From contig NZ_AP023247.1 in assembly GCF_016756535.1 (NCBI RefSeq), positions 62,001-126,000 of the forward strand: a stretch of DNA of 64,000 bases, written 5' to 3'. Source of the DNA: Mesorhizobium sp. 131-2-1. Lineage in GTDB: Bacteria > Pseudomonadota > Alphaproteobacteria > Rhizobiales > Rhizobiaceae. Numbering within the stretch: position 1 is the first letter of the stretch; every line of letters begins with the position of its first letter. The translations under genes were made by a program, and so were the position numbers. Below, one piece after another: positions 44,592-54,484 of this stretch. The notes beneath the pieces are model-generated. The model saw only the letters and a list, made by a program, of their open reading frames with translations. It did not search any database and was not told where the DNA came from.

Positions 44592-45731
44592 ATGTCCGGC
44601 TATTTTCTTTACCATTCGATCGGCACTTTCCCCGGCAAGGCCGACCTCATGGCAGCGGCGTTGGCGGAATTCTCCGGCATCTGGTCGGCGGAAGACGATG
44701 GCCAATGGCCGGCCGCACTTGCGGCACGGCATCGCTTCATCGACGCCTGGACCAGGCTGATCGCCGCTCCAGAAGGCACGCTGACGACCGCCGAGAATGT
44801 CACCGCGGCGCTCTACAGCCTGATCGGCGCCCTGCCATCCGAACGGCTGGCGGGAAAGCGCCTGCTGGTTGCCGCGGACTGTTTTCCGAGCCTGCATTTC
44901 CTGCTCGCGGGATTGGCCGAGCGTTTCGGCTTCACGCTCGATACCGTGCCGCTCCGGCCGGGCGAAAGCTGGGTGCGCGACGAGGATTTCATCGCCCGCT
45001 GGCAGGACGATGTCGGCCTCGCGGTGCTCACCTTCGTCACCTCGACGGCGTCGCATCGCTGCGATGTTGCGATGCTCGCCGCGCACGGCCGGGCGATGGG
45101 CAGCATCGTCGGCGTCGACATCACCCAGGGCGTTGGCGTGATGCCCTTCTCGGTGGCTGGGACGCCGGTCGATTTCGTCGTCTCGACATCGCTGAAATGG
45201 CTAAGCGGCACGTCGGGCGCCGGCATATTGCAAGTGGCGCCGGATCTGCTCGCAAGCTGCCGCCCGGAGTTGCGTGGCTGGTTCAGCCAGCCGAACCCAT
45301 TCTCCTGGAATCTCGACAGCTTCACCTATGCAAGCGATGCGCGCCGCTTCGATCATGGTACGCCGGCCATACTGGCCAGCGTTGCCTCGCTGCCCGGCCT
45401 GCAATGGGTCGAGGAAACCGGCATCGACGCCATCCGCGCGCGCAATGCGATGCTTACGGGGCGCATCATCGGCGCCGCGCTGGACAGTGGCTGGACGATC
45501 CGCTCGCCGCTCGATGCCAACGAGCGTGGTGGCAGCGTGATGCTCGGCCTGCCGCAAGGCGTCGAGGCGGCGAAGCTCGTCGCGACGCTGCGCGATGAGC
45601 GGCTCTACTGCGACGCCCGCGGCACCACGCTACGGCTGTCACCTGGCATGGTCACGACGGACGCGGCCGTCGAGGCGCTGATTGCGCGGCTGCGGGACCA
45701 GATCGGCTCAAAGCGACGCCGCGCATCCTGA
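44592..45731 (+). CDS. Kynureninase-like aminotransferase class V-fold PLP enzyme
   Basis: This 379-residue fold-type I PLP enzyme has the Schiff-base Lys at about 202 in STSLKWLSGTSGAG and the cofactor Asp in VDITQGVGVMPF (about 175-186), both in the pattern of kynureninase. It is somewhat shorter than typical kynureninase. Kynureninase releases anthranilate and alanine from kynurenine, which would link it to the neighbouring aminobenzoyl-CoA genes, but other 2-amino acid substrates are possible. It is under GntR- and probably MarR-type operators and precedes amino-acid transport genes. Confidence 0.83.
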   Translation: MSGYFLYHSIGTFPGKADLMAAALAEFSGIWSAEDDGQWPAALAARHRFIDAWTRLIAAPEGTLTTAENVTAALYSLIGALPSERLAGKRLLVAADCFPSLHFLLAGLAERFGFTLDTVPLRPGESWVRDEDFIARWQDDVGLAVLTFVTSTASHRCDVAMLAAHGRAMGSIVGVDITQGVGVMPFSVAGTPVDFVVSTSLKWLSGTSGAGILQVAPDLLASCRPELRGWFSQPNPFSWNLDSFTYASDARRFDHGTPAILASVASLPGLQWVEETGIDAIRARNAMLTGRIIGAALDSGWTIRSPLDANERGGSVMLGLPQGVEAAKLVATLRDERLYCDARGTTLRLSPGMVTTDAAVEALIARLRDQIGSKRRRAS

Positions 45732-45831
45732 TTTCAGGCGCCGCCTCGCCTGCAGCGTCCGGGAGCTGGACGCTGAAAGGGGCGGAAGACGAAATGCGCC
45801 ACGCGAAGTGGCCGAACCAGAGGGAAGCAAC

Positions 45832-46617
45832 ATGCTCAAACGTCTAGGACTGATTGGCGTGATCATCGCCGCCGGTGTCGCGTTCGCCGCGCCCGCCTTC
45901 GCCGACAAGATCATGGTCGGCGCCTATCCGGCCAACCCTCCATGGGAATACAAGACCGATTCCGGCGGCTTCGAGGGCTTCGAGATCGACGTCGCCAACG
46001 ACGTCGCCAAGCGCATCGGCGCCGAGGTCGAATTCCAGGATCTCGGCTTCCAGGCGCTGTTCGCGGCGACGGCTTCCGGCCGCATCGACTTCGCCGTGTC
46101 GTCGATCTCGATCACCAAGGAGCGCCTGCAGAACCAGAGCTTCACCCAGGCCTATTACGACAGCGACGGCACCATCGTCGGCAAGGCGGATTCGATCATC
46201 AAGACGCTCGACGATCTCAAGGGCAAGACCATCGGCGTCATCGCCGGCTCGACCGGCGAAGCCTACATGAAGGAAAACGCCGCCAAGCTCGGCGTCGCCG
46301 AGACCAAGAGCTACAACGCCCAGCAGGATCTGCTGCTCGACGTGCAGAACGGCCGCATCGATGGCGGCGCCGGCGAGCTCGCCGGCTTCCTGTTCGCCAT
46401 CAAGCAGATGCCGGCGCTGAAGATCCTGGTGCGCATCCCGACCGGCGAGCGTTTTGCGATGATGACCAAGAAGGGCCATCCGCTGCTCGAAAAGGTCAAC
46501 GACGCCATCACCGCGATGAAGAAGGACGGCACCATGGCCGCGATCCACAAGAAGTGGTTCGGCGTCGATCCGGAAGCCGGCACCAGCACGGTGACGCCGG
46601 GACCGATCCCGCAATAA
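45832..46617 (+). CDS. Amino-acid-type ABC transporter substrate-binding protein
   Basis: This 261-residue binding protein of the SBP_bac_3 family has a Sec signal peptide (MLKRLGLIGVIIAAGVAFAA, cleavage near AFA). The mature part includes GFEGFEIDVANDVAKRIGAE and FAVSSISITKERL. These are typical of polar amino acid binding proteins. GAGGGAAGC precedes ATG 45832. It is followed by one permease; the matching ATPase gene is not in the neighbourhood. Confidence 0.92.
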   Translation: MLKRLGLIGVIIAAGVAFAAPAFADKIMVGAYPANPPWEYKTDSGGFEGFEIDVANDVAKRIGAEVEFQDLGFQALFAATASGRIDFAVSSISITKERLQNQSFTQAYYDSDGTIVGKADSIIKTLDDLKGKTIGVIAGSTGEAYMKENAAKLGVAETKSYNAQQDLLLDVQNGRIDGGAGELAGFLFAIKQMPALKILVRIPTGERFAMMTKKGHPLLEKVNDAITAMKKDGTMAAIHKKWFGVDPEAGTSTVTPGPIPQ

Positions 46618-46640
46618 GCCGGCTAAATATAGCCGTTCGC

Positions 46641-46669
46641 GAGAGCGCCGGCGACAGGCTGGCGCTCTC
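46641..46669 (+). other. Intercistronic hairpin after the amino-acid binding-protein gene
   Basis: GAGAGCGCC (46641-46649) pairs with GGCGCTCTC (46661-46669) over an 11-base loop. No T-tract follows, so it is more likely a processing or stability element than a terminator. Confidence 0.6.
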
Positions 46670-46732
46670 CGATCCCCACCCCGTTCAGGCCTGCAAAAGC
46701 GCGGGCTTGGCATTGCCTTGACGGTGACGCCG

Positions 46733-47410
46733 ATGGAACTGATCGACACCTTCTTCAACTGGAGCATTCTCGTCCGATCGTTTCCGATCCTGATCCGCGG
46801 GCTCGGCAACACCATCCTGCTCGGCTTGGCCGCGATCGTCTTCGGCACCATCGCCGGGCTGGCTATCTGCCTGATGCGCCTCTATGCGCCGAAGCTGCTC
46901 AGGCGGCTGGCGATCCTCTATGTCGACATCTTCCGGGCATTGCCGATCCTGGTGGTGCTGATCCTGATCTACTACGCCCTGCCCTTCGTCGGCATCCGCC
47001 TGTCGTCCTTCGTGTCGGCGGCCCTGGCGCTGTCGCTGGTGCTCGCCGCCTTCACCGCGGAAGTCTGCCGCGCCGGCATCGAAAACATCCCGAAGGGCCA
47101 GTTCGAGGCGGCCGCAGCGCTCGGCCTGCCGTTCTGGGTCGCCATGCGCAAGGTGATCCTGCCGCAGGCGATCCGCGTCGTCATCCCGCCGCTGACCAGC
47201 AACTGCGTCTCGGTGTTCAAGGACACCGCGCTGGCCTCGGTGGTGGCGATGCCCGACCTTCTGAAGCAGGCGACCGACGCGCAGGCGCTGATGGCCAATC
47301 CGACGCCGCTGATCGGCGCCGCAATCATCTATCTCGCCTTCCTGTGGCCGCTGGTGCGGCTGGTCGGCTACCTCGAAGAGCGCGGCAAGGCTCAGTCCGG
47401 CGCGCGCTGA
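46733..47410 (+). CDS. Amino-acid-type ABC transporter permease
   Basis: This is a 225-residue HisM/GlnP-type permease with about five transmembrane helices. [19 protein letters not shown] and the EAA loop [20 protein letters not shown] are diagnostic. TTG 46718 and GTG 46724 are in-frame alternatives; I use ATG 46733. It should form the channel for the binding protein encoded upstream, as a homodimer or with a distant partner, and needs an ATPase from elsewhere in the genome. Confidence 0.9.
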   Translation: MELIDTFFNWSILVRSFPILIRGLGNTILLGLAAIVFGTIAGLAICLMRLYAPKLLRRLAILYVDIFRALPILVVLILIYYALPFVGIRLSSFVSAALALSLVLAAFTAEVCRAGIENIPKGQFEAAAALGLPFWVAMRKVILPQAIRVVIPPLTSNCVSVFKDTALASVVAMPDLLKQATDAQALMANPTPLIGAAIIYLAFLWPLVRLVGYLEERGKAQSGAR

Positions 47411-47450
47411 TCCCACCTGGAACGACATCGATGAACTCAAGGAGACGTCT

Positions 47451-48746
47451 GTGAACCAACACCATATCTCGAAGGCGCAGGGCGGCGCCGCTTCGTTCCC
47501 GGTCGAGAAGATCCGCGCCATGTTCCCGGCGCTTCAGCAGGCCGGCGACTTCATCTTCATGGACAATGCGGCCGGCGCGCAGATCCCGCAGAGCGTGCTC
47601 GACGCGGTGACCAATCATCTGGTGGGACACAATGTGCAGCGCGGCGGCCGCTATGGCCGCAGCGTCACCGTCGACCAGTCGGTCGCCGAGGCGCGCGAGA
47701 GCGTGGCGCTTTTGATCAATGCCTACAGCCCGTCGGAAATCTGCTTCGGCATGAACGCCACCTCGTTCATCCGCCTGGTCAGCCTCGGTATCGGCCAGAT
47801 GCTCGCCAATGAAACAGATGGGGGGCGCGACGAGATCGTCATCACCGAAATGGACCACGACGCCAACATCGCCACATGGCTGGCGCTGGAGCAGGCCGGC
47901 GCGAAGTTCAAATGGTGGCGCATGCGCGAGGACGGCAATCTGCATGTCGACGACCTCAAGCCGCTTGTCTCCGACCGCACCCGGCTCGTCGCCTGCACGG
48001 TGACGGCGCATTCGATCGGCTCGATCGTCGACGTCGCCTCAGTCGCCAAGATCGCGCATGCGGCGGGTGCGGAAGTGTTCCTCGACTGCGTGCATTACGG
48101 CCCGCACGGGCTGATTGACGTCAAGGCCTGGGACTGCGACTACCTCGTTTGCTCCGGCTACAAGAACTTCTCGCCGCATATGGGCTTCCTGTGGGGCCGC
48201 TTCGAGACGCTGAAGCGGTTGCCGACCTTCCGAGAGGATTTCATTCCGGACGAGCCGCCCTACAAGGTCGAGGCCGGCACCTTCATCTACGAGAACGTCT
48301 CCGGCATGGACGCGGCGGTGCGCTACCTGGAGTCGGTCGGCCGCAATTTCCTGCCCGAAAACAACCGCTCGCGGCGCGACAACATCGTCGCCGGCATGAA
48401 CGCCATCCGCGACTACGAACTGGTGCTGGCGCGCGCGATGCTGAAGGAACTGAAGGATTGCGGCGCCACGATCTACGGCGTCGCCGACGAGGCCCGTATC
48501 CACGAGCGGGTGCCGACCTTCTGCTTCAACATCGGCAAGCTGTCGCCGCAGCGGATCGTCGAGGAGATGGCCGACCTGCAGATCGGCATCCGCGACGGCC
48601 ACATGTACGCGCCACGACTGATGAAGCGGCTCAATCTGTCGATGGACAGCGGCGCCGTCCGCGCCTCGCTGTTGCACTACAACACGGTGGAGGAAGTGCA
48701 CCGCTTCGGCGAGACGCTGCGGGCGATCGTCGCCAAGTTGTCTTGA
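47451..48746 (+). CDS. Cysteine desulfurase-like protein (aminotransferase class V)
   Basis: This is a 431-residue PLP enzyme of the cysteine-desulfurase-like group. The cofactor Lys is in [12 protein letters not shown] and the pocket His/Asp in [12 protein letters not shown]. The C-terminus [15 protein letters not shown] is shared by the VC1184-like subfamily. I see no catalytic Cys loop as in SufS or IscS, so sulphur mobilisation is doubtful; it may be a lyase or racemase for the transported amino acid. GGAG precedes the GTG start 47451. It meets the dpp operon tail to tail. Confidence 0.82.
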   Translation: MNQHHISKAQGGAASFPVEKIRAMFPALQQAGDFIFMDNAAGAQIPQSVLDAVTNHLVGHNVQRGGRYGRSVTVDQSVAEARESVALLINAYSPSEICFGMNATSFIRLVSLGIGQMLANETDGGRDEIVITEMDHDANIATWLALEQAGAKFKWWRMREDGNLHVDDLKPLVSDRTRLVACTVTAHSIGSIVDVASVAKIAHAAGAEVFLDCVHYGPHGLIDVKAWDCDYLVCSGYKNFSPHMGFLWGRFETLKRLPTFREDFIPDEPPYKVEAGTFIYENVSGMDAAVRYLESVGRNFLPENNRSRRDNIVAGMNAIRDYELVLARAMLKELKDCGATIYGVADEARIHERVPTFCFNIGKLSPQRIVEEMADLQIGIRDGHMYAPRLMKRLNLSMDSGAVRASLLHYNTVEEVHRFGETLRAIVAKLS

Positions 48747-48757
48747 GGGATAGGCCG

Positions 48758-48779
48758 GGCCTGACGCGTTCCTGAGACG

Positions 48780-48786
<7 letters not shown>
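48758..48786. terminator. Hairpin between convergent genes
   Basis: GGCCTGACG (48758-48766) pairs with CGTCAGGCC (48778-48786) over an 11-base loop. The right arm includes the stop codon of the minus-strand ATPase gene. It has no T-tract, so bidirectional termination is only a possibility. Confidence 0.5.
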
Positions 48787-49606
<820 letters not shown>

Positions 49607-49610
<4 letters not shown>

Positions 49611-50458
49611 GAGGCAGCTCCCGAGGGCGCCGGCTGGAACAGCATGTCGGACACCGTCGGCAGCCGGTCGCCGACGGCATTTTCCGGCAGCGCCGAAAGC
49701 AGCGCGCGCGTGTAGTTGCTCTTCGGGCTCTCGAACAGCGACAGCACGTCGGCCTCTTCCATCTTGCGGCCCTTGTACTGGACGATGACGCGGTCGGCGG
49801 TCTCGGCGACCACGCCCATATTGTGGGTGATCATGATCAGGCCCATGCCGTATTTTGCCTGCAACGAGACCAGGAGATCGAGGATCTGCTTCTGGATGGT
49901 GACGTCGAGGGCTGTCGTCGGCTCGTCGGCGATCAAAAGCTTCGGATTGCAGGCAATGGCGATGGCGATCATGACGCGCTGGCACTGGCCGCCCGACATC
50001 TGGTGCGGGAACGAGTTCAGCCGTTCCGCCGGCTCGGCAATGCCGACCTGCTTCAGGAGTTCGATAGCGCGTGCTCGCCGCTGCGCACCGTCCATGCCCA
50101 TGTGGAAGCGCAGCACCTCTTCGATCTGGAAGCCTACGGTGAAGCAGGGATTGAGGCTGGCCATCGGCTCCTGGAAGATCATCGACATGTCCTTGCCGAC
50201 GATCTTGCGGCGCTCGGCAGGGCTCATCTTCAGCAGGTCGCGGCCATTGAAGCTCATACGGTCGGCGGTGACCGTGGCGGTCCAGGGCAACAGGCCCATC
50301 ACCGCCAGCATCGACACCGACTTGCCGGAGCCGGACTCACCGACGATGGCGAGCACCTCGCGCTCGTCAACATGAAGCGAGACGCCGTCGACGGCGCGGA
50401 ACGGACCGGACGCGGTCTGGAACTCGACGACGAGGTTCTGGATGTCGAGCAACGCCAT
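49607..50458 (-). CDS. ABC transporter ATP-binding protein, DppD type
   Basis: This 283-residue ATPase has Walker A GESGSGKS, Walker [10 protein letters not shown] and the FQEPMASLNPCFTVG Q-loop region. The signature reads MSGGQCQRV, with Cys where Arg or Met-Arg is usual, so SGGQ is kept but the next position is not. It overlaps its neighbours: TGATG with the permease gene and four bases with the second ATPase. Confidence 0.93.
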
Positions 50459-51366
50459 CACGATCTCCTCAGCTTCGGGTCGAGGGCGTCGCGCAGGCCG
50501 TCGCCGATCAGGTTGATGGCGAGCACGGTGATGAGGATGGCAAGACCGGGGAAGGTTACCACCCACCAGGCGCGCAGGATGAATTCGCGCGCCGACGCGA
50601 GCATGGTTCCCCATTCGGGTGTCGGCGGCTGGGCGCCGAGGCCGAGGAAGCCGAGGGCAGCGGCCTCGAGGATGGCGTTGGAGAACGAGAGCGTGCCCTG
50701 AACGATGAGCGGCGCAAGGCAATTCGGCAGGATGGTGGCAAGCATCAGCCTGAGATGCCCGGCGCCGGCAACCTTGGCGGCCACGACATATTCACGGCTC
50801 TTCTCGGCCATGACGGCGGCCCGCACCAGCCGGGCAAAATGCGGCTGCAGCACGAGCGCGATCGCCAGCATCGCATTGAACAGGCCGGGCCCAAGGATGG
50901 TGACCAGCACCAGCGCCAGCAACAGCGACGGGAAGGCGAGGATCAAGTCCATGATGCGCATGATCGCGACGTCGACCCAACCGCGGAAATAGCCAGCCAG
51001 CAGGCCGAGCGTGATGCCGCCGGTGAGAGCCAGGGTGACCACGACCGCGCCGATCAGCAGCGAGAAGCGCGCGCCGTAGAGCAGGCGCGAGAGGATGTCG
51101 CGGCCGACAGGATCGGTGCCGAGCAGATATTGGGTGCTGCCGCCGGCCTGCCAGGCCGGAGGCCTCAGGAACGCGGTCTTGTCCTGCACGTCCGGCGCAT
51201 AGGGCGCGAGCAGCGGCGCAAAGAGCGCCGCCAGCACCAGAAGGATGAACACGAACAGGCCGATCACGGCGCCGCGGTTCACCGAGAAATAGTGCCAGAA
51301 GGTCCTGAACCCCAACATCCGGTCAGGACTGGCGGCAAGCGGTGTGATTTCGGTCGACTGGCTCAT
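50458..51366 (-). CDS. ABC transporter permease, DppC type
   Basis: This is a 302-residue permease. FWHYFSVNRGAVIGLFVFIL leads into the first membrane helix, LLGTDPVGRDILSRLLYGAR is the DppC hallmark, and the EAA loop is YVVAAKVAGAGHLRLMLATI. A GTG one codon earlier (51369) is an alternative start. Coupled to the DppB-type gene by TGATG. Confidence 0.93.
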   Translation of the reverse strand: MSQSTEITPLAASPDRMLGFRTFWHYFSVNRGAVIGLFVFILLVLAALFAPLLAPYAPDVQDKTAFLRPPAWQAGGSTQYLLGTDPVGRDILSRLLYGARFSLLIGAVVVTLALTGGITLGLLAGYFRGWVDVAIMRIMDLILAFPSLLLALVLVTILGPGLFNAMLAIALVLQPHFARLVRAAVMAEKSREYVVAAKVAGAGHLRLMLATILPNCLAPLIVQGTLSFSNAILEAAALGFLGLGAQPPTPEWGTMLASAREFILRAWWVVTFPGLAILITVLAINLIGDGLRDALDPKLRRS

Positions 51367-52373
51367 CACGCGGCCCTGATGCGCGGGTTGATGACGGCGT
51401 AGAGCAGGTCAACGATGAGGTTCACGGCCATGACGATGAGGGCGATCAAAAGCAGACCTGACTGCACGACGACATAGTCGCGCTTGAAGATGGAATCGAC
51501 CATCCACTTGCCGATGCCCGGCCAGGCGAAAATGGTCTCGGTAAGGATGGCGCCGGCAAGCAGCGTGCCGACCTGCAGGCCGATGGTGGTGACGACCGGG
51601 ATCAGCGCGTTGCGCAAGGCATGCACGCCGATGACACGCGATGACGACAGGCCCTTGGCGCGCGCCGTGCGCACATAGTCCTCACCCAGAACCTCGAGCA
51701 TTGCCGAACGCGTCTGGCGGGCGATCACCGCCAACGGAATGGTGCCGAGCACGATCGCCGGCAGCACCAGATGGCTGAGCGCCGATTTGAACGCATCCCA
51801 TTTGCCATAGAGCAGGCAGTCGATGGTCATGAAGCCGGTGATCGGCTTGAAGAAGAACTGCAGGCCGATGCGGCCCGAAACCGGCGTCCAGCCGAGATAG
51901 CCGGAAAAGAAGATGATCAGCAGCAGGCCCCACCAGAAGATCGGCATGGAATAGCCGACGAGCGCCGTGCCCATCAGCGACTGATCGAACCAGGAGCCGC
52001 GCTTGACCGCAGCGAAGATACCGGCCGGAATGCCGAGCACCATGGCAAAGATCATGGCGAAGAACGACAGTTCCATCGTTGCCGGAAAGAGGGTCTTGAA
52101 CTCCTCCATCACCGGACGCTTGGACGAGATCGAGACGCCGAAATCGCCGGTCGCGACCTCACCGACATAGCGGATATATTGCTGCCAGATTGGCAGATTG
52201 TAGCCGAACTGTTGCTTGAGCTCCTCGTAGCGCGCCGGCGCCACGCCATGTTCGCCGGCCATGGCAAGGATGGGATCGCCTGGTAGCAGTCTGACGAAGG
52301 CGAAGGCACAGATAGTGATGCCGACCAGCGTCGGAATCAAAAGTGCAATTCTGTGAAGAATGTATTTGAGCAT
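51366..52373 (-). CDS. ABC transporter permease, DppB type
   Basis: This 335-residue permease begins MLKYILHRIALLIPTLVGIT and continues FVRLLPGDPILAMAGEHG, standard for DppB. The EAA loop is [21 protein letters not shown] strong hairpin lies between it and the binding-protein gene upstream. Confidence 0.94.
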   Translation of the reverse strand: MLKYILHRIALLIPTLVGITICAFAFVRLLPGDPILAMAGEHGVAPARYEELKQQFGYNLPIWQQYIRYVGEVATGDFGVSISSKRPVMEEFKTLFPATMELSFFAMIFAMVLGIPAGIFAAVKRGSWFDQSLMGTALVGYSMPIFWWGLLLIIFFSGYLGWTPVSGRIGLQFFFKPITGFMTIDCLLYGKWDAFKSALSHLVLPAIVLGTIPLAVIARQTRSAMLEVLGEDYVRTARAKGLSSSRVIGVHALRNALIPVVTTIGLQVGTLLAGAILTETIFAWPGIGKWMVDSIFKRDYVVVQSGLLLIALIVMAVNLIVDLLYAVINPRIRAA

Positions 52374-52381
52374 GGCGAAAG

Positions 52382-52407
52382 GGGGCGGCGCTCTATCGCG
52401 CCGCCCC
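52382..52407 (-). other. GC-rich hairpin between dppA-like and dppB-like genes
   Basis: A ten-base-pair stem (GGGGCGGCGC with GCGCCGCCCC) closes a six-base loop. It lies between the binding-protein stop and the permease start. Similar stems follow two other binding-protein genes in the window. Confidence 0.72.
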
Positions 52408-52416
52408 GCTCATCAC

Positions 52417-54015
52417 TTATTCGGCTTTGTCGGTGCCGTCGAAGCGGTGAATGCCGAGCGGATCCATATAGAAGCCGCTGACGTTCTTGCGCACGACCGC
52501 ATAGACCTGGCTGTGTGCCAGAAGGAAGGCCGGAGCCTGCTTCTGGAAGACCACCTGAGCCTGTCCATAAAGCTTGGTGCGTTCGGCCTGGTCGCTGGTC
52601 TTCTTGGCCTTCTGGATCAGATCCTCGAAGTCCTTGTCGCACCAGCTGGAGTAGTTCGACACGCCGATGGCCGAGCAGGCGAACAGCGTGGCGAAGAAGT
52701 TGTCCGGATCGCCATTGTCGCCGGTCCAGCCGATCTGGAAAGCGCCCGGGCGGTCCTTCTTCTTGCCTTCCGAGCGGTACTTGGTCCACTCGTAGTTGAC
52801 GATTTCAGCCTTGACGCCGACCTTGGCCCAGTCGGCCTGGATCAGTTCGGCGGCGCGCTGGAAGTTCGGGTTGTAGGGACGAACGCGGTCGGAAGCCCAG
52901 AGCTGGATCTCCTTCAGCCCGGCAGCCTCAAGCACCTTCTTGGCCTCATCCGGATTGTAGGCGTCGGACTTCACGTCCTTGTTCCACGACCACATGGTCG
53001 GCGGGATCAGGTTTTCGGCCGGCGTGGCGCCTGCGTCCTGGAACAGCGACTTGATCAGCGCCTCCCGGTCGATCGCCTGGTTGAGCGCGTGGCGCACTTC
53101 CGGCTTGTCGAGCGGCGGGATGGTGGTGTTGTAGCTCATATAGCCGATGTTCAGGCCGGCCTGGTCCATCAGGGTGACGTCGTTGTTGGCCTTGATGGTG
53201 GGGATGTCGGCGGGATTCGGATAGGGCGCGACGTCGCATTCGCCGGCCATCACCTTCTGGATGCGGGCGGTGGCGTCAGGGGTGATGGCGAAGACCAGAT
53301 CGTCGATCTTTTCCTTGCCCTTGAAGTAGTCGGGGTTGGCCGCATAACGGATGACCGAATCGAGCTGATAGTCGACGAACTGGAACGGGCCGGTGCCGAT
53401 CGGCTTGGTCGAGAAGTCGGCCATCTTGCCGTCCTTCTGAAGCTGGTCGGCATATTCCTTCGACACGATCGAGGCGAAGTCCATGCCGAGATTGGCCAGC
53501 ATCGGCGCGTTCGGCTCGGTCAGCGTCAGCTTGACGGTCAGGTCATCGACCTTTTCCCACTTGGCGACGTATTTCGGCATGTCCATGCCGGTGTAATAGT
53601 CCCAGGTCAGGTTGGGCAGATACTTGTCGCCGTTCCAGGGATTTTCCTTGTTGAACTGGCGATCGAAGGAGAAGACGACGTCGTCCGCATTGAGGTCACG
53701 CGTCGGCTTGAAATAGTCGGTGGTCTGGAACTTCACGCCCGGATGCAGGTGGAAAGTATAGACCAGGCCGTCGTCGGAGATTTCCCACTTGTCGGCAAGG
53801 CCGGGCTCGACCTCGGTGCCGCCATGCTTGAATTCGACGAGGCGCGAATAGACCGTGCGCGAAGAGGCGTCGAAATCGTTACCGCCCGTCGTCGTACCCG
53901 GGTCGAAATTGGCCGGCGACGCCTCCGAACAATAGACCAGCGTCTTGGCATTGGCCACGCCGCCGAGGACGCTTGCGGCCAGCAACGCGGCCGCAAAAGT
54001 CAGTTTCTTTTTCAT
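52417..54015 (-). CDS. ABC transporter substrate-binding protein, DppA type
   Basis: This 532-residue SBP_bac_5 protein has a Sec signal peptide (MKKKLTFAAALLAASVLGGV, cleavage after ANA) and begins its mature part KTLVYCSEASPANFDPG, close to dipeptide-binding protein DppA. GDNGDPDNFFATLFAC and the final KNVSGFYMDPLGIHRFDG agree with that. DppA proteins bind dipeptides, haem or delta-aminolevulinate. AGGGAG precedes ATG 54015. It is the first gene of the operon. Confidence 0.93.
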   Translation of the reverse strand: MKKKLTFAAALLAASVLGGVANAKTLVYCSEASPANFDPGTTTGGNDFDASSRTVYSRLVEFKHGGTEVEPGLADKWEISDDGLVYTFHLHPGVKFQTTDYFKPTRDLNADDVVFSFDRQFNKENPWNGDKYLPNLTWDYYTGMDMPKYVAKWEKVDDLTVKLTLTEPNAPMLANLGMDFASIVSKEYADQLQKDGKMADFSTKPIGTGPFQFVDYQLDSVIRYAANPDYFKGKEKIDDLVFAITPDATARIQKVMAGECDVAPYPNPADIPTIKANNDVTLMDQAGLNIGYMSYNTTIPPLDKPEVRHALNQAIDREALIKSLFQDAGATPAENLIPPTMWSWNKDVKSDAYNPDEAKKVLEAAGLKEIQLWASDRVRPYNPNFQRAAELIQADWAKVGVKAEIVNYEWTKYRSEGKKKDRPGAFQIGWTGDNGDPDNFFATLFACSAIGVSNYSSWCDKDFEDLIQKAKKTSDQAERTKLYGQAQVVFQKQAPAFLLAHSQVYAVVRKNVSGFYMDPLGIHRFDGTDKAE

Positions 54016-54484
54016 TGAGCACTCCCTGATGTTCTGCCAAGCCCCTCTAGCAGGCTCGCGAAGCGCGCATATAAGCACCGTTTTTCTGGCTTTGGAACAC
54101 CCCGTTTGCGTACCCCATGGGAAGCAGGAAAAGAATCCGCATTCTCCTAAAATGACAGAAAAAATTAGCAGATTTTTCCGCTCACGATAATGTTAACGAT
54201 CGCATTTTTTTATTGATCGGCACTCCCGCGAAATCGGGGCGGCATCGCCTTCCTCGGCGCGGTCCGCCGCTCGGGAAGATGCGTTCCGGGTGCGGAAGAA
54301 GAAAAGGATTTCGACGGCAAATCTTTCCGGTTCTGCCGCAAGGGCAAGACTTGCACGGCCGAGGATAGTCGCAATACATAGACGGCAAGCTGGATTTCCT
54401 GAGGAATCCGCAACCATTGCGGCGGAGGACGCTTCTGTCATTCAGAGGCGCGCGGCACGAGTGAACGACGACGGGAGGGACAGG
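54016..54484. other. Divergent gene-free region between dppA-like and acyl-CoA ligase genes
   Basis: No convincing gene is seen in these 469 bases. About 54075-54220 is AT-rich (for example AAAATTAGCAGATTTTTCC and CGCATTTTTTTATTGATCGG) and probably contains the promoter for the leftward dpp operon. Short frames on the minus strand at 54182-54441 have no ribosome site or recognisable content. On the plus strand a frame from 54290 is open into the ligase gene, but its first 65 codons look non-coding. Confidence 0.6.

Noticed and set aside
28914..45731. A classical tryptophan-kynurenine-anthranilate pathway (formamidase plus kynureninase)
   Set aside because: No tryptophan 2,3-dioxygenase is present, the cyclase-family protein is too long for KynB, and the kynureninase-like gene is in a different operon; retained only as a possible side input.
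54182..54441. Three short overlapping minus-strand frames in the divergent gap
   Set aside because: No ribosome site, no family resemblance and mutually overlapping frames.
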